A DNA stretch of 52,053 nt from an uncultured Phascolarctobacterium sp. (GCA_947589605.1 CANQBR010000008.1:1-52053); one strand, 5' to 3'. Counted from the stretch's first letter, positions 1-9,791 are shown. The notes: generated by a model from the sequence alone, not told the origin. Numbers and translations are program-made.

Positions 1-136
1 CTTCGGTCCGACTGTTTTCTATCCCGCCTGTCGGTGAGCGGCCGGATCGCTGCTCTATTCGTTTGTCCGCAAACAACTGGGAAGTATCCCTTGCGGTGCC
101 GCCGCTCCCATCATGAGATCGGCGGCGGCTCAAAGC
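1..136 (-). ncRNA. Structured ncRNA family, copy A (3' end cut by window edge)
   Basis: This is one of three related RNAs in the window (others at 22704-22870 and 51352-51532). On the minus strand it starts about 7 bases after a -10 box (TACAAT) and holds the same elements as the others: a GCCGCC/GGCGGC hairpin near the 5' end, a second hairpin CCGCAA/TTGCGG with an inner GGGA/TCCC stem, and a CCGC / CCGAC / GCGG / GTCGG pattern that would form an H-type pseudoknot. The terminator lies beyond base 1. No conserved reading frame is shared by the copies. The family is not one I can name. Confidence 0.75.
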
Positions 137-142
137 ACCTTT

Positions 143-171
143 ATTGTAACAAGCTTGAAAGTGAAAGTCAA
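143..171 (-). promoter_or_regulatory. Promoter of ncRNA copy A
   Basis: On the minus strand a -35 TTGACT (166-171) and a -10 TACAAT (143-148) are separated by exactly 17 bases. The same boxes and spacing occur at the two other copies. Confidence 0.8.
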
Positions 172-244
172 CGCTTTAAATTTTCATGGGCAGCGTCAAG
201 TGAAGTTCGGCAAAATTTTACGCCCAACTCCTCACTCCTCACTC

Positions 245-290
245 CTTCCCCTTGAACATCTCACTGATCGTGTCAGTTGTGCCGGGGAAG
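245..290. repeat. 46-nt palindromic dispersed repeat, unit 1
   Basis: An imperfect palindrome with outer arms CTTCCCC/GGGGAAG and an inner CTGAT/GTCAG pair. It is exactly 46 bases, like the units at 21077, 22466 and 22979. No ORF. Probably a REP-like interspersed element. Confidence 0.7.
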
Positions 291-322
291 CCCGGGACGA
301 AGCTCAGTGTACGACGCACTTC

Positions 323-357
323 TCAACTCCACACTCCACACTTCAAACTCCAAACTA
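323..357. repeat. Heptamer array (CTCCACA / CTCCAAA type)
   Basis: A short run of 7-base units of the type CTCCACA, drifting to CTTCAAA and CTCCAAA. It lies just beyond the operon terminator. Very similar arrays lie next to the other ncRNA copies and near 21.2 kb, so this belongs to a dispersed family. Confidence 0.65.
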
Positions 358-402
358 ATAAAAAAAGAGGCGGGTGAAGATGGTTCGAAGAACACCCGCC
401 TC
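358..402 (-). terminator. Terminator of the BREX/cysteine desulfurase operon
   Basis: Perfect 10-bp stem GAGGCGGGTG/CACCCGCCTC (367-376 with 393-402) followed on the minus strand by a run of Ts (358-366). A second stem, GCCGTCG/CGACGGC (411-442), lies just before it. It ends the minus-strand transcript that carries the genes from 14229 to 497. Confidence 0.9.
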
Positions 403-496
403 AAGCAGCTGCCGTCGAAAAAATAAGTCAAAAAACGACGGCACCTATATTGTAGCACATGAAGGGAGGAAGGGGAAGGGGGGAAGGTTTGTCGTT

Positions 497-1615
497 TCAG
501 CCTTTGAATATCTTTTTCAACTCTTGGGCGATGATGGTCACATCTTCTTCGCTATTATCTTTCCCCAAAGAGATACGGATCGTCCCTCTGGCATAACTTT
601 CTTGCAAGTTTATGGCCTTCAAAACATGAGATATCTCTGTGCTTTTGCTGTTGCAGGCGGACCCGGTGGACACGCAGATGCCCCTTAAATCCAAGCGATG
701 CAAGATCGCTTCTCCGTCTGCGCCGGGGAAAGACAGGCTCAACAGACCTGGCAGTTTCTTTGCTCCGCCGTTCCTTCTGTAGGCGATGCCGGCAGCGTCC
801 AGCAGAGCCACCAGCTTCTGCTCTAAAGCGGCCACATGCTGCGCATTTTCTCGCATCGCTTCGTGATTAGCTTTTAAAGCCGCTGCCATGCCCACGATGG
901 CGGCTACGTTCTCCGTTCCTGCTCTCATGCCCGCTTCTTGTGCCCCGCCGTCAGCGAAGGGCAACAGCTTTGTTCCTTTGCGCCGATAGAGAAAGCCTAT
1001 GCCTTTGGGGCCGTTGAATTTATGAGCAGAGGCGGCGAGCAGGTCCACGCCCAGATCGTGTACGTCCACCGGCACATGGCCGATGGCCTGAACTGCGTCA
1101 GTATGAAAGAGGGCGCCTTTGCTGTGGGTCAAAGCGCAAAGCTCTTTGATGGGCTGGATGGTGCCGAGCTCGTTATTGGCCAGCATAACGGAGACCAAAA
1201 AAGTGTCGGCGCCGAGCTTTTCTTGCAAGTGTTGAGGGGTGATGTAGCCTTCTTCTGTAGGCGTCAAATAGGCGATGTGGCGACCGCTTTGCTCTAAAGC
1301 TGCGCAACTGTGGAGCACGGCGTGATGTTCGAAGGCTGTGGTGATAATGGTGCCTTGGGCACCGTTGACCATGGCACTGCCTTTCAGTGCCCAGTTATCG
1401 CTCTCGGTGCCGCCGGAAGTGAAGAATATCTCTTCGGGGGCGGCGCCGATGCAGGCGGAGATGGTGGCACGAGCTTCGGCCAGTGCTTTTTTGGCGGGAC
1501 GAGAAAAGGAATAGGGTTGGGAGGGATTGGCGTATTCTTCCAGCAAAAAGGGGCGCATGGCTTCGAAGGCTTCGCCGGCGAGTTTTGTGGTTGCGGCGTT
1601 ATCTGCGTAGATCAT
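497..1615 (-). CDS. Cysteine desulfurase (NifS/IscS/DndA family)
   Basis: A PLP enzyme that takes sulfur from L-cysteine as an enzyme persulfide, leaving alanine. Of 372 residues, the PLP lysine is K199 in SAHKFNGPKG, the cofactor-stacking histidine lies in FEHH (96-98), D173 and Q176 are in place, and the catalytic cysteine is C321 in STGSAC. The length is normal. It starts 11 bases after the zinc-ribbon gene and is the last gene before the terminator at 358-402, so it is probably co-transcribed with the BREX genes. Its base composition is closer to the host than to the AT-rich genes upstream, so it may be a resident gene behind which the BREX island inserted. In DNA phosphorothioation systems the same family (DndA) feeds sulfur to the PAPS-reductase-like DndC. 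That role here is inference. Confidence 0.93.
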   Translation of the reverse strand: MIYADNAATTKLAGEAFEAMRPFLLEEYANPSQPYSFSRPAKKALAEARATISACIGAAPEEIFFTSGGTESDNWALKGSAMVNGAQGTIITTAFEHHAVLHSCAALEQSGRHIAYLTPTEEGYITPQHLQEKLGADTFLVSVMLANNELGTIQPIKELCALTHSKGALFHTDAVQAIGHVPVDVHDLGVDLLAASAHKFNGPKGIGFLYRRKGTKLLPFADGGAQEAGMRAGTENVAAIVGMAAALKANHEAMRENAQHVAALEQKLVALLDAAGIAYRRNGGAKKLPGLLSLSFPGADGEAILHRLDLRGICVSTGSACNSKSTEISHVLKAINLQESYARGTIRISLGKDNSEEDVTIIAQELKKIFKG

Positions 1616-1626
1616 CGTGGTCCCCC

Positions 1627-1827
1627 TCAGTTGAAAAGCTTACAGCCCTCGTCTTTGAATTCTTCGATCTTAGCGAGCAATTCCTCTTCTGTAACTTCAA
1701 GATATTCCGCTAAACAAGGCAAACAATAAAAGTGTTTTGTCTTTTTGTCGATTATCTTTTTGGTTATCCCAATTTCATCTTTTGTAAGTGGAGTTTTTCC
1801 ACATACATAACACTTTTTTGTTTCCAT
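1627..1827 (-). CDS. Small zinc-ribbon protein between BrxL and cysteine desulfurase
   Basis: A 66-residue protein with a CxxC pair near the N-terminus (CYVCGK) and a second pair (CLPC) about 30 residues later, the layout of a treble-clef or zinc-ribbon metal site. A charged helical tail follows, with one more cysteine near the C-terminus. I chose the ATG at 1825-1827 because it lies 1 base after the brxL stop codon; an in-frame upstream start would run into brxL. No clear Shine-Dalgarno sequence is present, so translation is probably coupled to brxL. Function unknown. Its place between BREX genes and a desulfurase makes a sulfur-relay or metal-binding helper plausible, but the sequence does not prove this. 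Confidence 0.75.
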   Translation of the reverse strand: METKKCYVCGKTPLTKDEIGITKKIIDKKTKHFYCLPCLAEYLEVTEEELLAKIEEFKDEGCKLFN

Positions 1828-1828
1828 T

Positions 1829-3325
1829 TTATTGTAAGCCGTAAATTTTAAAATTCGGCAGATCCTTTCCCCTGTATTCAGTATCAAGCAGACCCAGTTG
1901 GTATTTGATCGTATCTCTCATCCTCCTAGCACGATCAAAGCAATATCGCTTAAACACCCTCGGAGATATATCTCCCGGTTCCTGAACATCAGGGAACAGC
2001 AGTTTTAAGTAAGCGGTCGCGATACGTTTTACTGCTTCGGTGTCACGGGTATCTGCGCCTGCCGGAACGATGATATACTCATCAACAACGCTCCTATAAG
2101 TCATGTCGCTGCGAAGCTCGTGCATGATGGAACAAAAGTATTCTGAATTAAGTGCCCAACCGTTCACTTTTAAGTCGTCCTTCATCCTCGGGATATTCCA
2201 GCCCTTGATAAAGCCGTGGAAACGTTCTATAAGGGCTGACTCATGAAAGACAACAGGCAATTCAGTAAACATATTTTTATATCCGTCTGCGTCCATTATC
2301 TCTTTTCTTATATTGCCGCAAAGGATCATACCGGCATCAGCGACGCCTTTATAATCCCCTACTGTGAAAGTACCTTGCTCTAAATACCCTTTTAACGCAG
2401 CACGCATTTCATCTGCATCAGTGAAAGAGATCGTTTGAACTTCATCTAAGGTGACGAAATCACTTCCAGCTATCAATCCTTCCCTTCGTTTCGTTTGGTC
2501 AAAAAACATTTTGGCCCTGCTCATAACACCACCGCTGGAAAGCCAACCAAAGCGACTGACATTGCCAAAAAGGTAGGATTTTCCCGTGCCCTTAGGAGCG
2601 AGTTCGATCAAATTCAGCCTTTTTTCCACAAACGGAAGCAAACGGGTGAGCATAGTGAGCTTTTCTTCTTCCGACCCATACCCAGCTGCATTATAATCGA
2701 CAGCACCCAAGAGCACATCGATCCATTCTTCTACCGTGAACTCCTTACGCGCTTCTTTATATACATCTAAGTCTATCTCATAAGGGCAAAAGTTCTTGAA
2801 AGACAAAAGTTTGATCTTACCGTTCTTTGCATTCTTGGGTTTAGGAGCTTTCATCTCAAGTAAGTATTCGATGGAAAAGGGCACCTCATTCGGAGAGCGG
2901 TATGCCAATTCTACCATTCCCCATATATCTCTTCCTCTAACAAGATCATCCTTACAGGAATCCCAGACATCGCTTTCAATTATAGTTTCTTTGAAGCCTA
3001 AGCCAAAATCAGGCAAGGCGAAAGAGACCTCACCTGTTTTTATATCGATGTTAACAGATACCTTAGCTAAAAATTTTACTGCTTTACCTTCAACGACGAT
3101 GGCATTCTTGATCGCATTCCAGTCTTCTTTACGCGGGATGAATTTCTTGACGAACCTAACGAGCTCATCTTTCTCAAAATTACCTTCGTCATCTTCAAAC
3201 TTTTTCAACAACCAATCCCGCATAAAAGCAGGCAGGCTCAGAGATGAGAAAAAGTTGGTCTTTGTTAGGTCTTTGTATACGACCATTTCATCGAAATGAT
3301 CTCTTAGTTTTTCGGAAAGTTCCAT
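1829..3325 (-). CDS. brxL: BrxL-like AAA+ protein of BREX (short form)
   Basis: 498 residues. An AAA+ core with Walker A APKGTGKS (243-250) and Walker B FVTLDEVQ (290-297) follows a BrxL-type N-terminal half. BrxL proteins form ring-shaped DNA-binding assemblies in BREX anti-phage defence. Type 1 BrxL, as I recall it, is near 670-700 residues and ends in a Lon-like protease domain. Here the protein stops shortly after the AAA+ lid, and I see no Ser-Lys protease motif. The start at 3323-3325 has a GGGAGG box 5 bases upstream; the ATGs upstream would overlap pglZ or lie too close to that box. It begins 10 bases after pglZ. Confidence 0.82.
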   Translation of the reverse strand: MELSEKLRDHFDEMVVYKDLTKTNFFSSLSLPAFMRDWLLKKFEDDEGNFEKDELVRFVKKFIPRKEDWNAIKNAIVVEGKAVKFLAKVSVNIDIKTGEVSFALPDFGLGFKETIIESDVWDSCKDDLVRGRDIWGMVELAYRSPNEVPFSIEYLLEMKAPKPKNAKNGKIKLLSFKNFCPYEIDLDVYKEARKEFTVEEWIDVLLGAVDYNAAGYGSEEEKLTMLTRLLPFVEKRLNLIELAPKGTGKSYLFGNVSRFGWLSSGGVMSRAKMFFDQTKRREGLIAGSDFVTLDEVQTISFTDADEMRAALKGYLEQGTFTVGDYKGVADAGMILCGNIRKEIMDADGYKNMFTELPVVFHESALIERFHGFIKGWNIPRMKDDLKVNGWALNSEYFCSIMHELRSDMTYRSVVDEYIIVPAGADTRDTEAVKRIATAYLKLLFPDVQEPGDISPRVFKRYCFDRARRMRDTIKYQLGLLDTEYRGKDLPNFKIYGLQ

Positions 3326-3335
3326 TTCATCCTCC

Positions 3336-5606
3336 CTAGAATTCATTGTCGAACCCGAAATCATCTTTGATCTTAGCCGCTTTGCCCTTTACTTTAAAGG
3401 TTATTTTACCTATCAGGTCCTCTCCTTCAAACACATCAGCTTCATACTGCTTCGCCCTTTTGATATCTTTGAGCTTGAATGTGAAGTGAGTATCATCTAT
3501 TGCCTCGCCTGGATAAGATTTGTCTCCGACCTCTACCCTAACTCCCTTTGTGAGATCCACATCGGAAATATAAAGATCCAGTGGCGTTCCACTCTTATGA
3601 TCGGCGATGATCCTTTCAGGATTGAGAACAGTTATTTTAACTTTGATCTGCTTATTGAGTGTCAGGGTGATGACCGGCACTACTATCTCTTCCAGACTGG
3701 CACCACCGTGGACTTCTACATTGGCAGCACGGCTACCGCGAAATCTCCCATAATCCGCAAGAACGATAAAACCGTTTTCCTCAAACTTATAAGGTACATC
3801 ACAGCCATCAAAGGCTTTGCAACAACGTCCTGAGTGCTCTCCTTTAGTGTCTGTATCGTAGGGCACCTCTTGTTTCTTGAGAACAGCTAATCTAGTTGCA
3901 CCATGGTCACTTGCGATCACAAACGCTTTGCAATGATGCATGCCCAACTCCATCTTTGCGGTCTCCATGGCCTTTTTTATCACATTGAGCTCTGCAGGGA
4001 TATGGATCGGCGCTTCTTCTTTATCGAAGAAATACCCTCCTTTTTCCTTATGTTTGATGTTGTCCAGTTCTTCTTCTTTGTATTTGTATTTTCCTGTCCA
4101 CTGATCGAAAAACTGCTTGTTTATAGAAGTTATAGTTGGCAGTTCGGAGCGAACGATAGACGCATGCATAGACAAACCCATTTTTCCGGCAAGATCGCTG
4201 ATATATGCCAAATATTCTACGCCCAACGCATCTATCCAATACAGATAAGCATTTTCCTTATGTGCGACTTCTTTGATAGCATTATCTCTGGTAGGCAGTT
4301 GCGCATAAGTGATCTCAGTGGCATGTTTTTCAACAAGGCCGAGAAATCCATCGGAAACATGGTTAGTAACTTTAAGCAGCTTATATGCTTCAAAGTATTC
4401 CGTCAATTCATCTGCCAAAACCGGACAGTTAAATTTATATTTTTCCAAATAAGAATGAAGGGCAGGATATACGTAAGTTATAGCTTCACACATCCCATGC
4501 TGAGCTATCCACTTGATCACGGTTTTCTTTTCCAGTTCAGTGTTATCAGTCAGGCGATATATACTTTCCTCAGGATCGACCTCATTCTCCTTTATAAAAA
4601 CAGCTATATCAGATTCAGAAAAATCTTTAAGCAGTTTTTTCCGCTCATCGTACATCCGTCTGAACCGCACTTCCTTATGAGAAACTGCGGTTATCTTCAC
4701 TATGATATTTGTTTTGAGCTCCTCAAAATCGGTGGTTGCATCGACAGCAAATTTTAGATAGGTATTTTGTAACTTCCCTACATTCAGTTTTAAATACAAG
4801 AATACGAGCCAACTGCTAAAGCTTTTTCCGGACAATGCATTATTTAGATCATCAAGGATATTTTCATCGATGCCATACTCCTTGAATATAGCATTGATAT
4901 CATTCCCGAATTTTTGCGCTTCCTGCAGTAACCGTTGCCATTGTTCTTCTGTTCCAAGTTCTAGACCAAGGGTAAAGTCCTCAAAAAGCAGTTTGATAAG
5001 GGCATGTGCACCGGTCAATTTTCGGAGCGGTAACAATGTATCATCCAAGAGCATAGATGTGTTCACGTAAACAGTGTTTTTAGCGCCATCTTCCATGGCC
5101 TTCAATAGATCTTTTATGCCCTCTTTTACATTGACCCCCGGTATCTTCTGCATAACTGTTATCGCCAAACCGGTGTAGCGATTAGAGGAAACATAGGCTC
5201 TTTGTTGGGCCATCATCTTGTTATCGGTGCGGATCACCTTCTCTGCTTCTGCAGAAACGCCTCTCAAGAGAAGGATAGCTCTCGCATTTCCAAGGGTGGT
5301 GTTTTTCAATTTCCCAAGTTCTTTTTCTGCAAAGGCAGCACCTTTAAGAGCCAGATATTCACCTAAGCCGACCACAACGAATTTGTTTTCTTTGTGGTTC
5401 ACATCCGAAGTTCGAAAGTAATCGACCAGTTCATCAACGCTGGGGAACTTATCTGCTTTTAAACAGAAATCGCTCATCCGGACAACAGCGATGTTTGCTT
5501 GTTTCAACTCTTCCAGTACGGAAAGGTAGTCCTCGTCTCCGACAACGTAGAAAAAAGGCAGGCCTTTTGCAGTTGCTATATAATTTTGAACTTCCCTGCA
5601 AAGCAT
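3336..5606 (-). CDS. pglZ: PglZ, BREX alkaline-phosphatase-superfamily protein
   Basis: 756 residues. The C-terminal half has the PglZ metal-site signatures: WIDALG (457-462), SDHGATR (566-572, with D567 and H568) and HGGASLEE (633-640). The N-terminal half is helical with no motif I recognise. PglZ is the hallmark of all BREX systems and has the alkaline-phosphatase fold; its biochemical role is still debated. The start codon lies 3 bases after the brxC stop, with AAGGAG about 9 bases upstream. It ends in TAG, so TAG is used as a normal stop in this window, which matters for the amber codon in the porin gene. Confidence 0.92.
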   Translation of the reverse strand: MLCREVQNYIATAKGLPFFYVVGDEDYLSVLEELKQANIAVVRMSDFCLKADKFPSVDELVDYFRTSDVNHKENKFVVVGLGEYLALKGAAFAEKELGKLKNTTLGNARAILLLRGVSAEAEKVIRTDNKMMAQQRAYVSSNRYTGLAITVMQKIPGVNVKEGIKDLLKAMEDGAKNTVYVNTSMLLDDTLLPLRKLTGAHALIKLLFEDFTLGLELGTEEQWQRLLQEAQKFGNDINAIFKEYGIDENILDDLNNALSGKSFSSWLVFLYLKLNVGKLQNTYLKFAVDATTDFEELKTNIIVKITAVSHKEVRFRRMYDERKKLLKDFSESDIAVFIKENEVDPEESIYRLTDNTELEKKTVIKWIAQHGMCEAITYVYPALHSYLEKYKFNCPVLADELTEYFEAYKLLKVTNHVSDGFLGLVEKHATEITYAQLPTRDNAIKEVAHKENAYLYWIDALGVEYLAYISDLAGKMGLSMHASIVRSELPTITSINKQFFDQWTGKYKYKEEELDNIKHKEKGGYFFDKEEAPIHIPAELNVIKKAMETAKMELGMHHCKAFVIASDHGATRLAVLKKQEVPYDTDTKGEHSGRCCKAFDGCDVPYKFEENGFIVLADYGRFRGSRAANVEVHGGASLEEIVVPVITLTLNKQIKVKITVLNPERIIADHKSGTPLDLYISDVDLTKGVRVEVGDKSYPGEAIDDTHFTFKLKDIKRAKQYEADVFEGEDLIGKITFKVKGKAAKIKDDFGFDNEF

Positions 5607-5609
5607 GGC

Positions 5610-8600
5610 TCAATTCTCCTTATTTTTGATGATCTTCACGCCAAGCCCCATATCCTTTTTGGCAGCTTGGATCAACCACTCTTTTAATTCATCATCCGGC
5701 ATATTCTTGATCAGACTTACCACCCTATCACTGCCCCCTGCGCCATATTCAGCAACTGCCAACTTATGGAGCTTATCTTTGATCATAGGATCATCCATCC
5801 ATTCGTATGCACTGATATAGGTACCTTTTAGAGCTTTCCTAACATCATTGACGTTGGAAAGAAGACTGGCGAGGTCTCCGACAATGGTCTTTTTAAAGCA
5901 CTCGTCACGATAGGCAACTGAATCCAGATGGGCAAAGAAATCAGCTTTATTCAAGAAGCTCAAAGCTTCCTCGATGTCTTTTTCGTTCTGCCCGCTGTCG
6001 CCGTTAAGAGTGGCGAATGCTTTTTTTGCCTCTGTATACTGCTCTTTCTTAACGCAGCATAAAATGGGTGTAAGGTAGTGGTCGGACCATGCCCTTGGTG
6101 TCTCCAAACTACCTACTTTCTCTTCCCAAAGTTTTTGGAGTTGATTTCTCTTCTGGCTTTTTTTATAGTCTTCTGCTGCTTTCTTCACTGCTGCATTGCA
6201 CACAGTCTCAGTAGCAGTAAACATATCAATGGTGATGGAGTTTTTGATATCCTCGCATTCAACATCGCTAAAGCCTTCCAAATAAGGTGCATATATCTCC
6301 TTGAAAACTGCCAAAGGCTTTTGCAATATTGCACGAATTTCTGTCTCATGCTCTGTCATTTCGGCAAGAAAAGCCTTCAATCTTTCAGGGAGCACTTCTT
6401 CGTTTTTCGCAATACCCAACAAATGGTCGAAGAATTTTTGCAGCATCGGTCTCTTCGCTCGAACAGCTTCACTAGAGAACCTCATAAATTTAACTTCTTC
6501 ACGCCAGGCTTTAAATGCGGTTTCTTTTGTTTTTGCAGACCCGTTCAAAAAAGCGTTTGTACTCTTAACTACTTCATATTCTGTTATTAGCTTCCTGATC
6601 TCGTCCTCGCCCGTGGTCCTATCCCAAAGAGCAGAATACTCAACGCTGAAAACTCTTTTGATATCTGCCAATACTCTGTCATCAGCGTTGATATCTTTGG
6701 CGATATTATATAATTTGCCTCCTTCAAATCCCTCTATAAATAACTGTATCCCCTTCTTGCAGTTTTCACCGGATAGCAGTTCCTTCAAGTTTTGGGTCAC
6801 CGAAGGCCGTTGCATAACTATAGTGCCTATCTCATTGGCAACATCATGGGCATCGTCTCCTTTGTCCTTCACAAGTTTTATATAAAGCTTGACAAGATCG
6901 AATGCCCCGGTCGTATCCACCTCTTCCAAGCACCAAACCGGGTATATCAGCTCCCGCATTTTCTCATGCACAAATGTGCCTGCCTGTTGCGGTGAGGAAG
7001 CGTTGCGTGTGATAGACCATGCGCTTTTGGTAAGCTCATAGAATGCTCTTTCTTTTTCGGTCAGGTTTACTATATAAGCATTCTTGGGTTTCTTAGCGAT
7101 GTAATTCCCTATCATTTCGGAAAGCTTATCCGGCGTCATTGCATCGCTATGCCCTTCTGCATCCATATAACGGTATGGGTCTTTGCTGTATTCTTTTAAG
7201 AGGAAGCCGATAAGGAAAGCTGAAAGGTTACAAGGTGAGAAACCGTAATCAGCCGCCAAATGCTCATAGATATCACCGATAGAGATCTTACCGGTGCTCA
7301 TAAATGCTTCGGCGATCATCTCTTGTATATCGTTCTTTATGATAACGATGTGCTCACTTGCAAGTTCTGCTTCCTTCCAATACTCCTTTTTGTCCCAAAA
7401 CTTGCCCAGTACTTTTTTATCGCAGTCCTTTACAACACCGCCTGTTACCCCGGGCGTGCCTATGCCAAACTTTGCGGCATTTTTGGAATTAAAAAGCTTG
7501 AACTGTGCTTCGGTAAGTCCTCTGGCAAAGTCTTGTACATGGGGGAAGCGGTTCAATACTAATGTCTGAAGTATGGTCCTCACTGCTTCGGCGCCGACAA
7601 CTCTTTCTCCTAACTGCTCAGCATAAGAGAAAACAATGAATTGACCTTCGTATATTTTATTCTTCCAACCGCCTTCCAACACGTTTATAGCCTTACGGTG
7701 GTTCAGATCAGATTGTTGCTTGTTGTTGCCTTTGTAGTACTCAGCCATGGCTTCATGATCCACGAATTGCTCAAAGGCTTCTCTCCCTAAGGGTGTTGAT
7801 AGGGCATCTATGACGATTATATTCTTATATTCCGGATCGGCGATGGTTTCTCTTATCAAAGTACGGAAACTCTGTGCTTCCTCCTCAGTTTTTGCTAACG
7901 CCAGCACGGCATAAAAACGCCAGTTCGCATCCTTTCCTTTTAACTGATCCATGATCTTCTTAAAATTGGCTTTCGTCACCACCAGCAAGTCACTGTGATC
8001 CGAATCAAATGGATCCCGTGCATAGCGAAGCTTCAATGCGGGCGTCAAATTCAGGGCCTCTGCCACAGCAGGGCCAGTTTGCACCAACTTGTCAGTCGTG
8101 CCTATTTCTCTTATCTTCTTTTTGATTTCTTCTATCCTGCCGCTGTCGCCGGCAAGTTTAGCAGTGGAAAAAACTTTTTGCCCATCAGCGAGTAGGTTCT
8201 CGATCAAAATGCCCTTATCAACAAGTGCTTTTGCAATGCTCTTGCAGGAAGTTTCCAGTTCTCCGCTGTCTCCTTCAAAAGCATAACTGATATTTTGGTC
8301 TGTAGGCTTTAAAAGGGGTATCATGCCGCCTAACCGTTGATCCATAGACTGCATGATCAAAACAGTTTTTAGAACGGTCTTTTCACTTTCGTTCAACTGT
8401 TCCTGTTGCGGATAAGTATCCAGAATGAGCCTGATATCATGAGCCAGGTTGTCTTTCCCTTTTTCGTAGAAAAAGTTCCACAACATATCCACTGTCAATA
8501 ATTTCCGCTCCGATGTCGGCCCGGCATTTTTGATGAACCACTGGAAAGCTTTAACATCCATATCTTCGGAAGTTTTGATAAAATCAAATATACTGCGCTG

Positions 8601-9791
8601 ATTGGACTGGAAAGTTACAGCGATATTTTTTAAAACGAGAGCCGCCATGGGATGGATGGGCAGGATGCTTTTCATTGCGTTTTCGTTGCTGATATTCGCC
8701 GCTTTGATAACTGCTTTACGGGCATTGGGCACGTAAGCAGTAAGCTCCTCGACCATTTTTTCCCATGCCTCCTTGGCCGCAGGTTTGACGCTGAACGCAT
8801 GACCTATCAGCTCGAAGGCGATATTATCCGGCAGAGCTATCTCCACCTTTTCAAAGCGTTGTTGTACTACTGTCCATGGATTGGCCCTGTCGCTGCTGCC
8901 GTAATCCTTTGCCAGCGAAGACAGCGGGTGTGTGACGATAATGAAATAAAATGGTTTTTCCTGGCATATGGAAACTATCTTCTGAAATTCACCTAAGGAT
9001 GTGCTGTTCTGCAGGAAATAATCGCTGAACTCATCCCAAACAAGAACTATCTTGATATTATTATTGTCTATGATGTCTATGATCCACTTCCGCAAAGAAT
9101 CTGCTGTTAGATCGAGGGCCGTTATGCCTTCTTGTTCAGCTAAGCTAAGAATGCTGTCCATAAGAGAAGATGCATCGCTGCTCTTCTTCAATTTGTTGAT
9201 GATCTCGTCTGCATCCGACTGCGAAAATGCAGATGACCATTTCGGTTTTTTCAAAAGATCATCCATGAACCGCTTATGGCTCTCGTCTTCCAACCAAGCG
9301 ATAACGCTTTCCTTCAATGTGTTTTGGCCTTTGTAGGCGATCCCTTGTTCCTCTAAGGCCTTATTTATGCTTTCCTGTACGAAAAGAAACAATTTCTGAG
9401 GCGTGTGGATATCTCCGGAAGAATAGCGATATGCAGACACTATCCCCTGTTTTTTATGGCCCAGCAATTTTTGCAGCAGCACTGGTTTCTTCTTCAGCGG
9501 TTCGAATTTATCCCAATAGGCCTTCACTTCATCTTCCGAAACTTCAAGAAGCTTCCTAAGGGTGTGGGCACATTGAGACTTGCCTGTGCCATAAGAGCCA
9601 TGGATCCAAATAGACCGATTGACGTTGCCGCCAAGTACTTTTTCCGTTAGTTCCAGAAGGTTGATAAAAGTTTCGTGAGGATAGGTAGTGTTCCATGGAG
9701 CACCATTATTGATGGCAGACTGATCGATACAGGGAAAATATTTTTCATCCACATCAAAATATTCACAATACTTCAAGTACTCAACAACCAT
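5610..9791 (-). CDS. brxC: BrxC/PglY, large P-loop ATPase of BREX
   Basis: 1393 residues, in the usual range for BrxC. Walker A GSYGTGKS lies at 65-72 and a Walker B-like hydrophobic strand ending in DE (VLVWDEFSD) near 249-257. The rest is long, mostly alpha-helical and charged, with no other motif I can name. The start at 9789-9791 is 1 base after the brxP stop and has AGGAGG 9 bases upstream; an in-frame start 33 bases earlier would lie inside brxP and has no better ribosome site. BrxC is a core ATPase needed for both DNA marking and phage restriction in studied BREX systems. Confidence 0.92.
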   Translation of the reverse strand: MVVEYLKYCEYFDVDEKYFPCIDQSAINNGAPWNTTYPHETFINLLELTEKVLGGNVNRSIWIHGSYGTGKSQCAHTLRKLLEVSEDEVKAYWDKFEPLKKKPVLLQKLLGHKKQGIVSAYRYSSGDIHTPQKLFLFVQESINKALEEQGIAYKGQNTLKESVIAWLEDESHKRFMDDLLKKPKWSSAFSQSDADEIINKLKKSSDASSLMDSILSLAEQEGITALDLTADSLRKWIIDIIDNNNIKIVLVWDEFSDYFLQNSTSLGEFQKIVSICQEKPFYFIIVTHPLSSLAKDYGSSDRANPWTVVQQRFEKVEIALPDNIAFELIGHAFSVKPAAKEAWEKMVEELTAYVPNARKAVIKAANISNENAMKSILPIHPMAALVLKNIAVTFQSNQRSIFDFIKTSEDMDVKAFQWFIKNAGPTSERKLLTVDMLWNFFYEKGKDNLAHDIRLILDTYPQQEQLNESEKTVLKTVLIMQSMDQRLGGMIPLLKPTDQNISYAFEGDSGELETSCKSIAKALVDKGILIENLLADGQKVFSTAKLAGDSGRIEEIKKKIREIGTTDKLVQTGPAVAEALNLTPALKLRYARDPFDSDHSDLLVVTKANFKKIMDQLKGKDANWRFYAVLALAKTEEEAQSFRTLIRETIADPEYKNIIVIDALSTPLGREAFEQFVDHEAMAEYYKGNNKQQSDLNHRKAINVLEGGWKNKIYEGQFIVFSYAEQLGERVVGAEAVRTILQTLVLNRFPHVQDFARGLTEAQFKLFNSKNAAKFGIGTPGVTGGVVKDCDKKVLGKFWDKKEYWKEAELASEHIVIIKNDIQEMIAEAFMSTGKISIGDIYEHLAADYGFSPCNLSAFLIGFLLKEYSKDPYRYMDAEGHSDAMTPDKLSEMIGNYIAKKPKNAYIVNLTEKERAFYELTKSAWSITRNASSPQQAGTFVHEKMRELIYPVWCLEEVDTTGAFDLVKLYIKLVKDKGDDAHDVANEIGTIVMQRPSVTQNLKELLSGENCKKGIQLFIEGFEGGKLYNIAKDINADDRVLADIKRVFSVEYSALWDRTTGEDEIRKLITEYEVVKSTNAFLNGSAKTKETAFKAWREEVKFMRFSSEAVRAKRPMLQKFFDHLLGIAKNEEVLPERLKAFLAEMTEHETEIRAILQKPLAVFKEIYAPYLEGFSDVECEDIKNSITIDMFTATETVCNAAVKKAAEDYKKSQKRNQLQKLWEEKVGSLETPRAWSDHYLTPILCCVKKEQYTEAKKAFATLNGDSGQNEKDIEEALSFLNKADFFAHLDSVAYRDECFKKTIVGDLASLLSNVNDVRKALKGTYISAYEWMDDPMIKDKLHKLAVAEYGAGGSDRVVSLIKNMPDDELKEWLIQAAKKDMGLGVKIIKNKEN

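Noticed and set aside
1-358. Small frames at 34-255 and 113-358
   Set aside because: They lie in the ncRNA and repeats, are not conserved among the RNA copies and have no ribosome sites.
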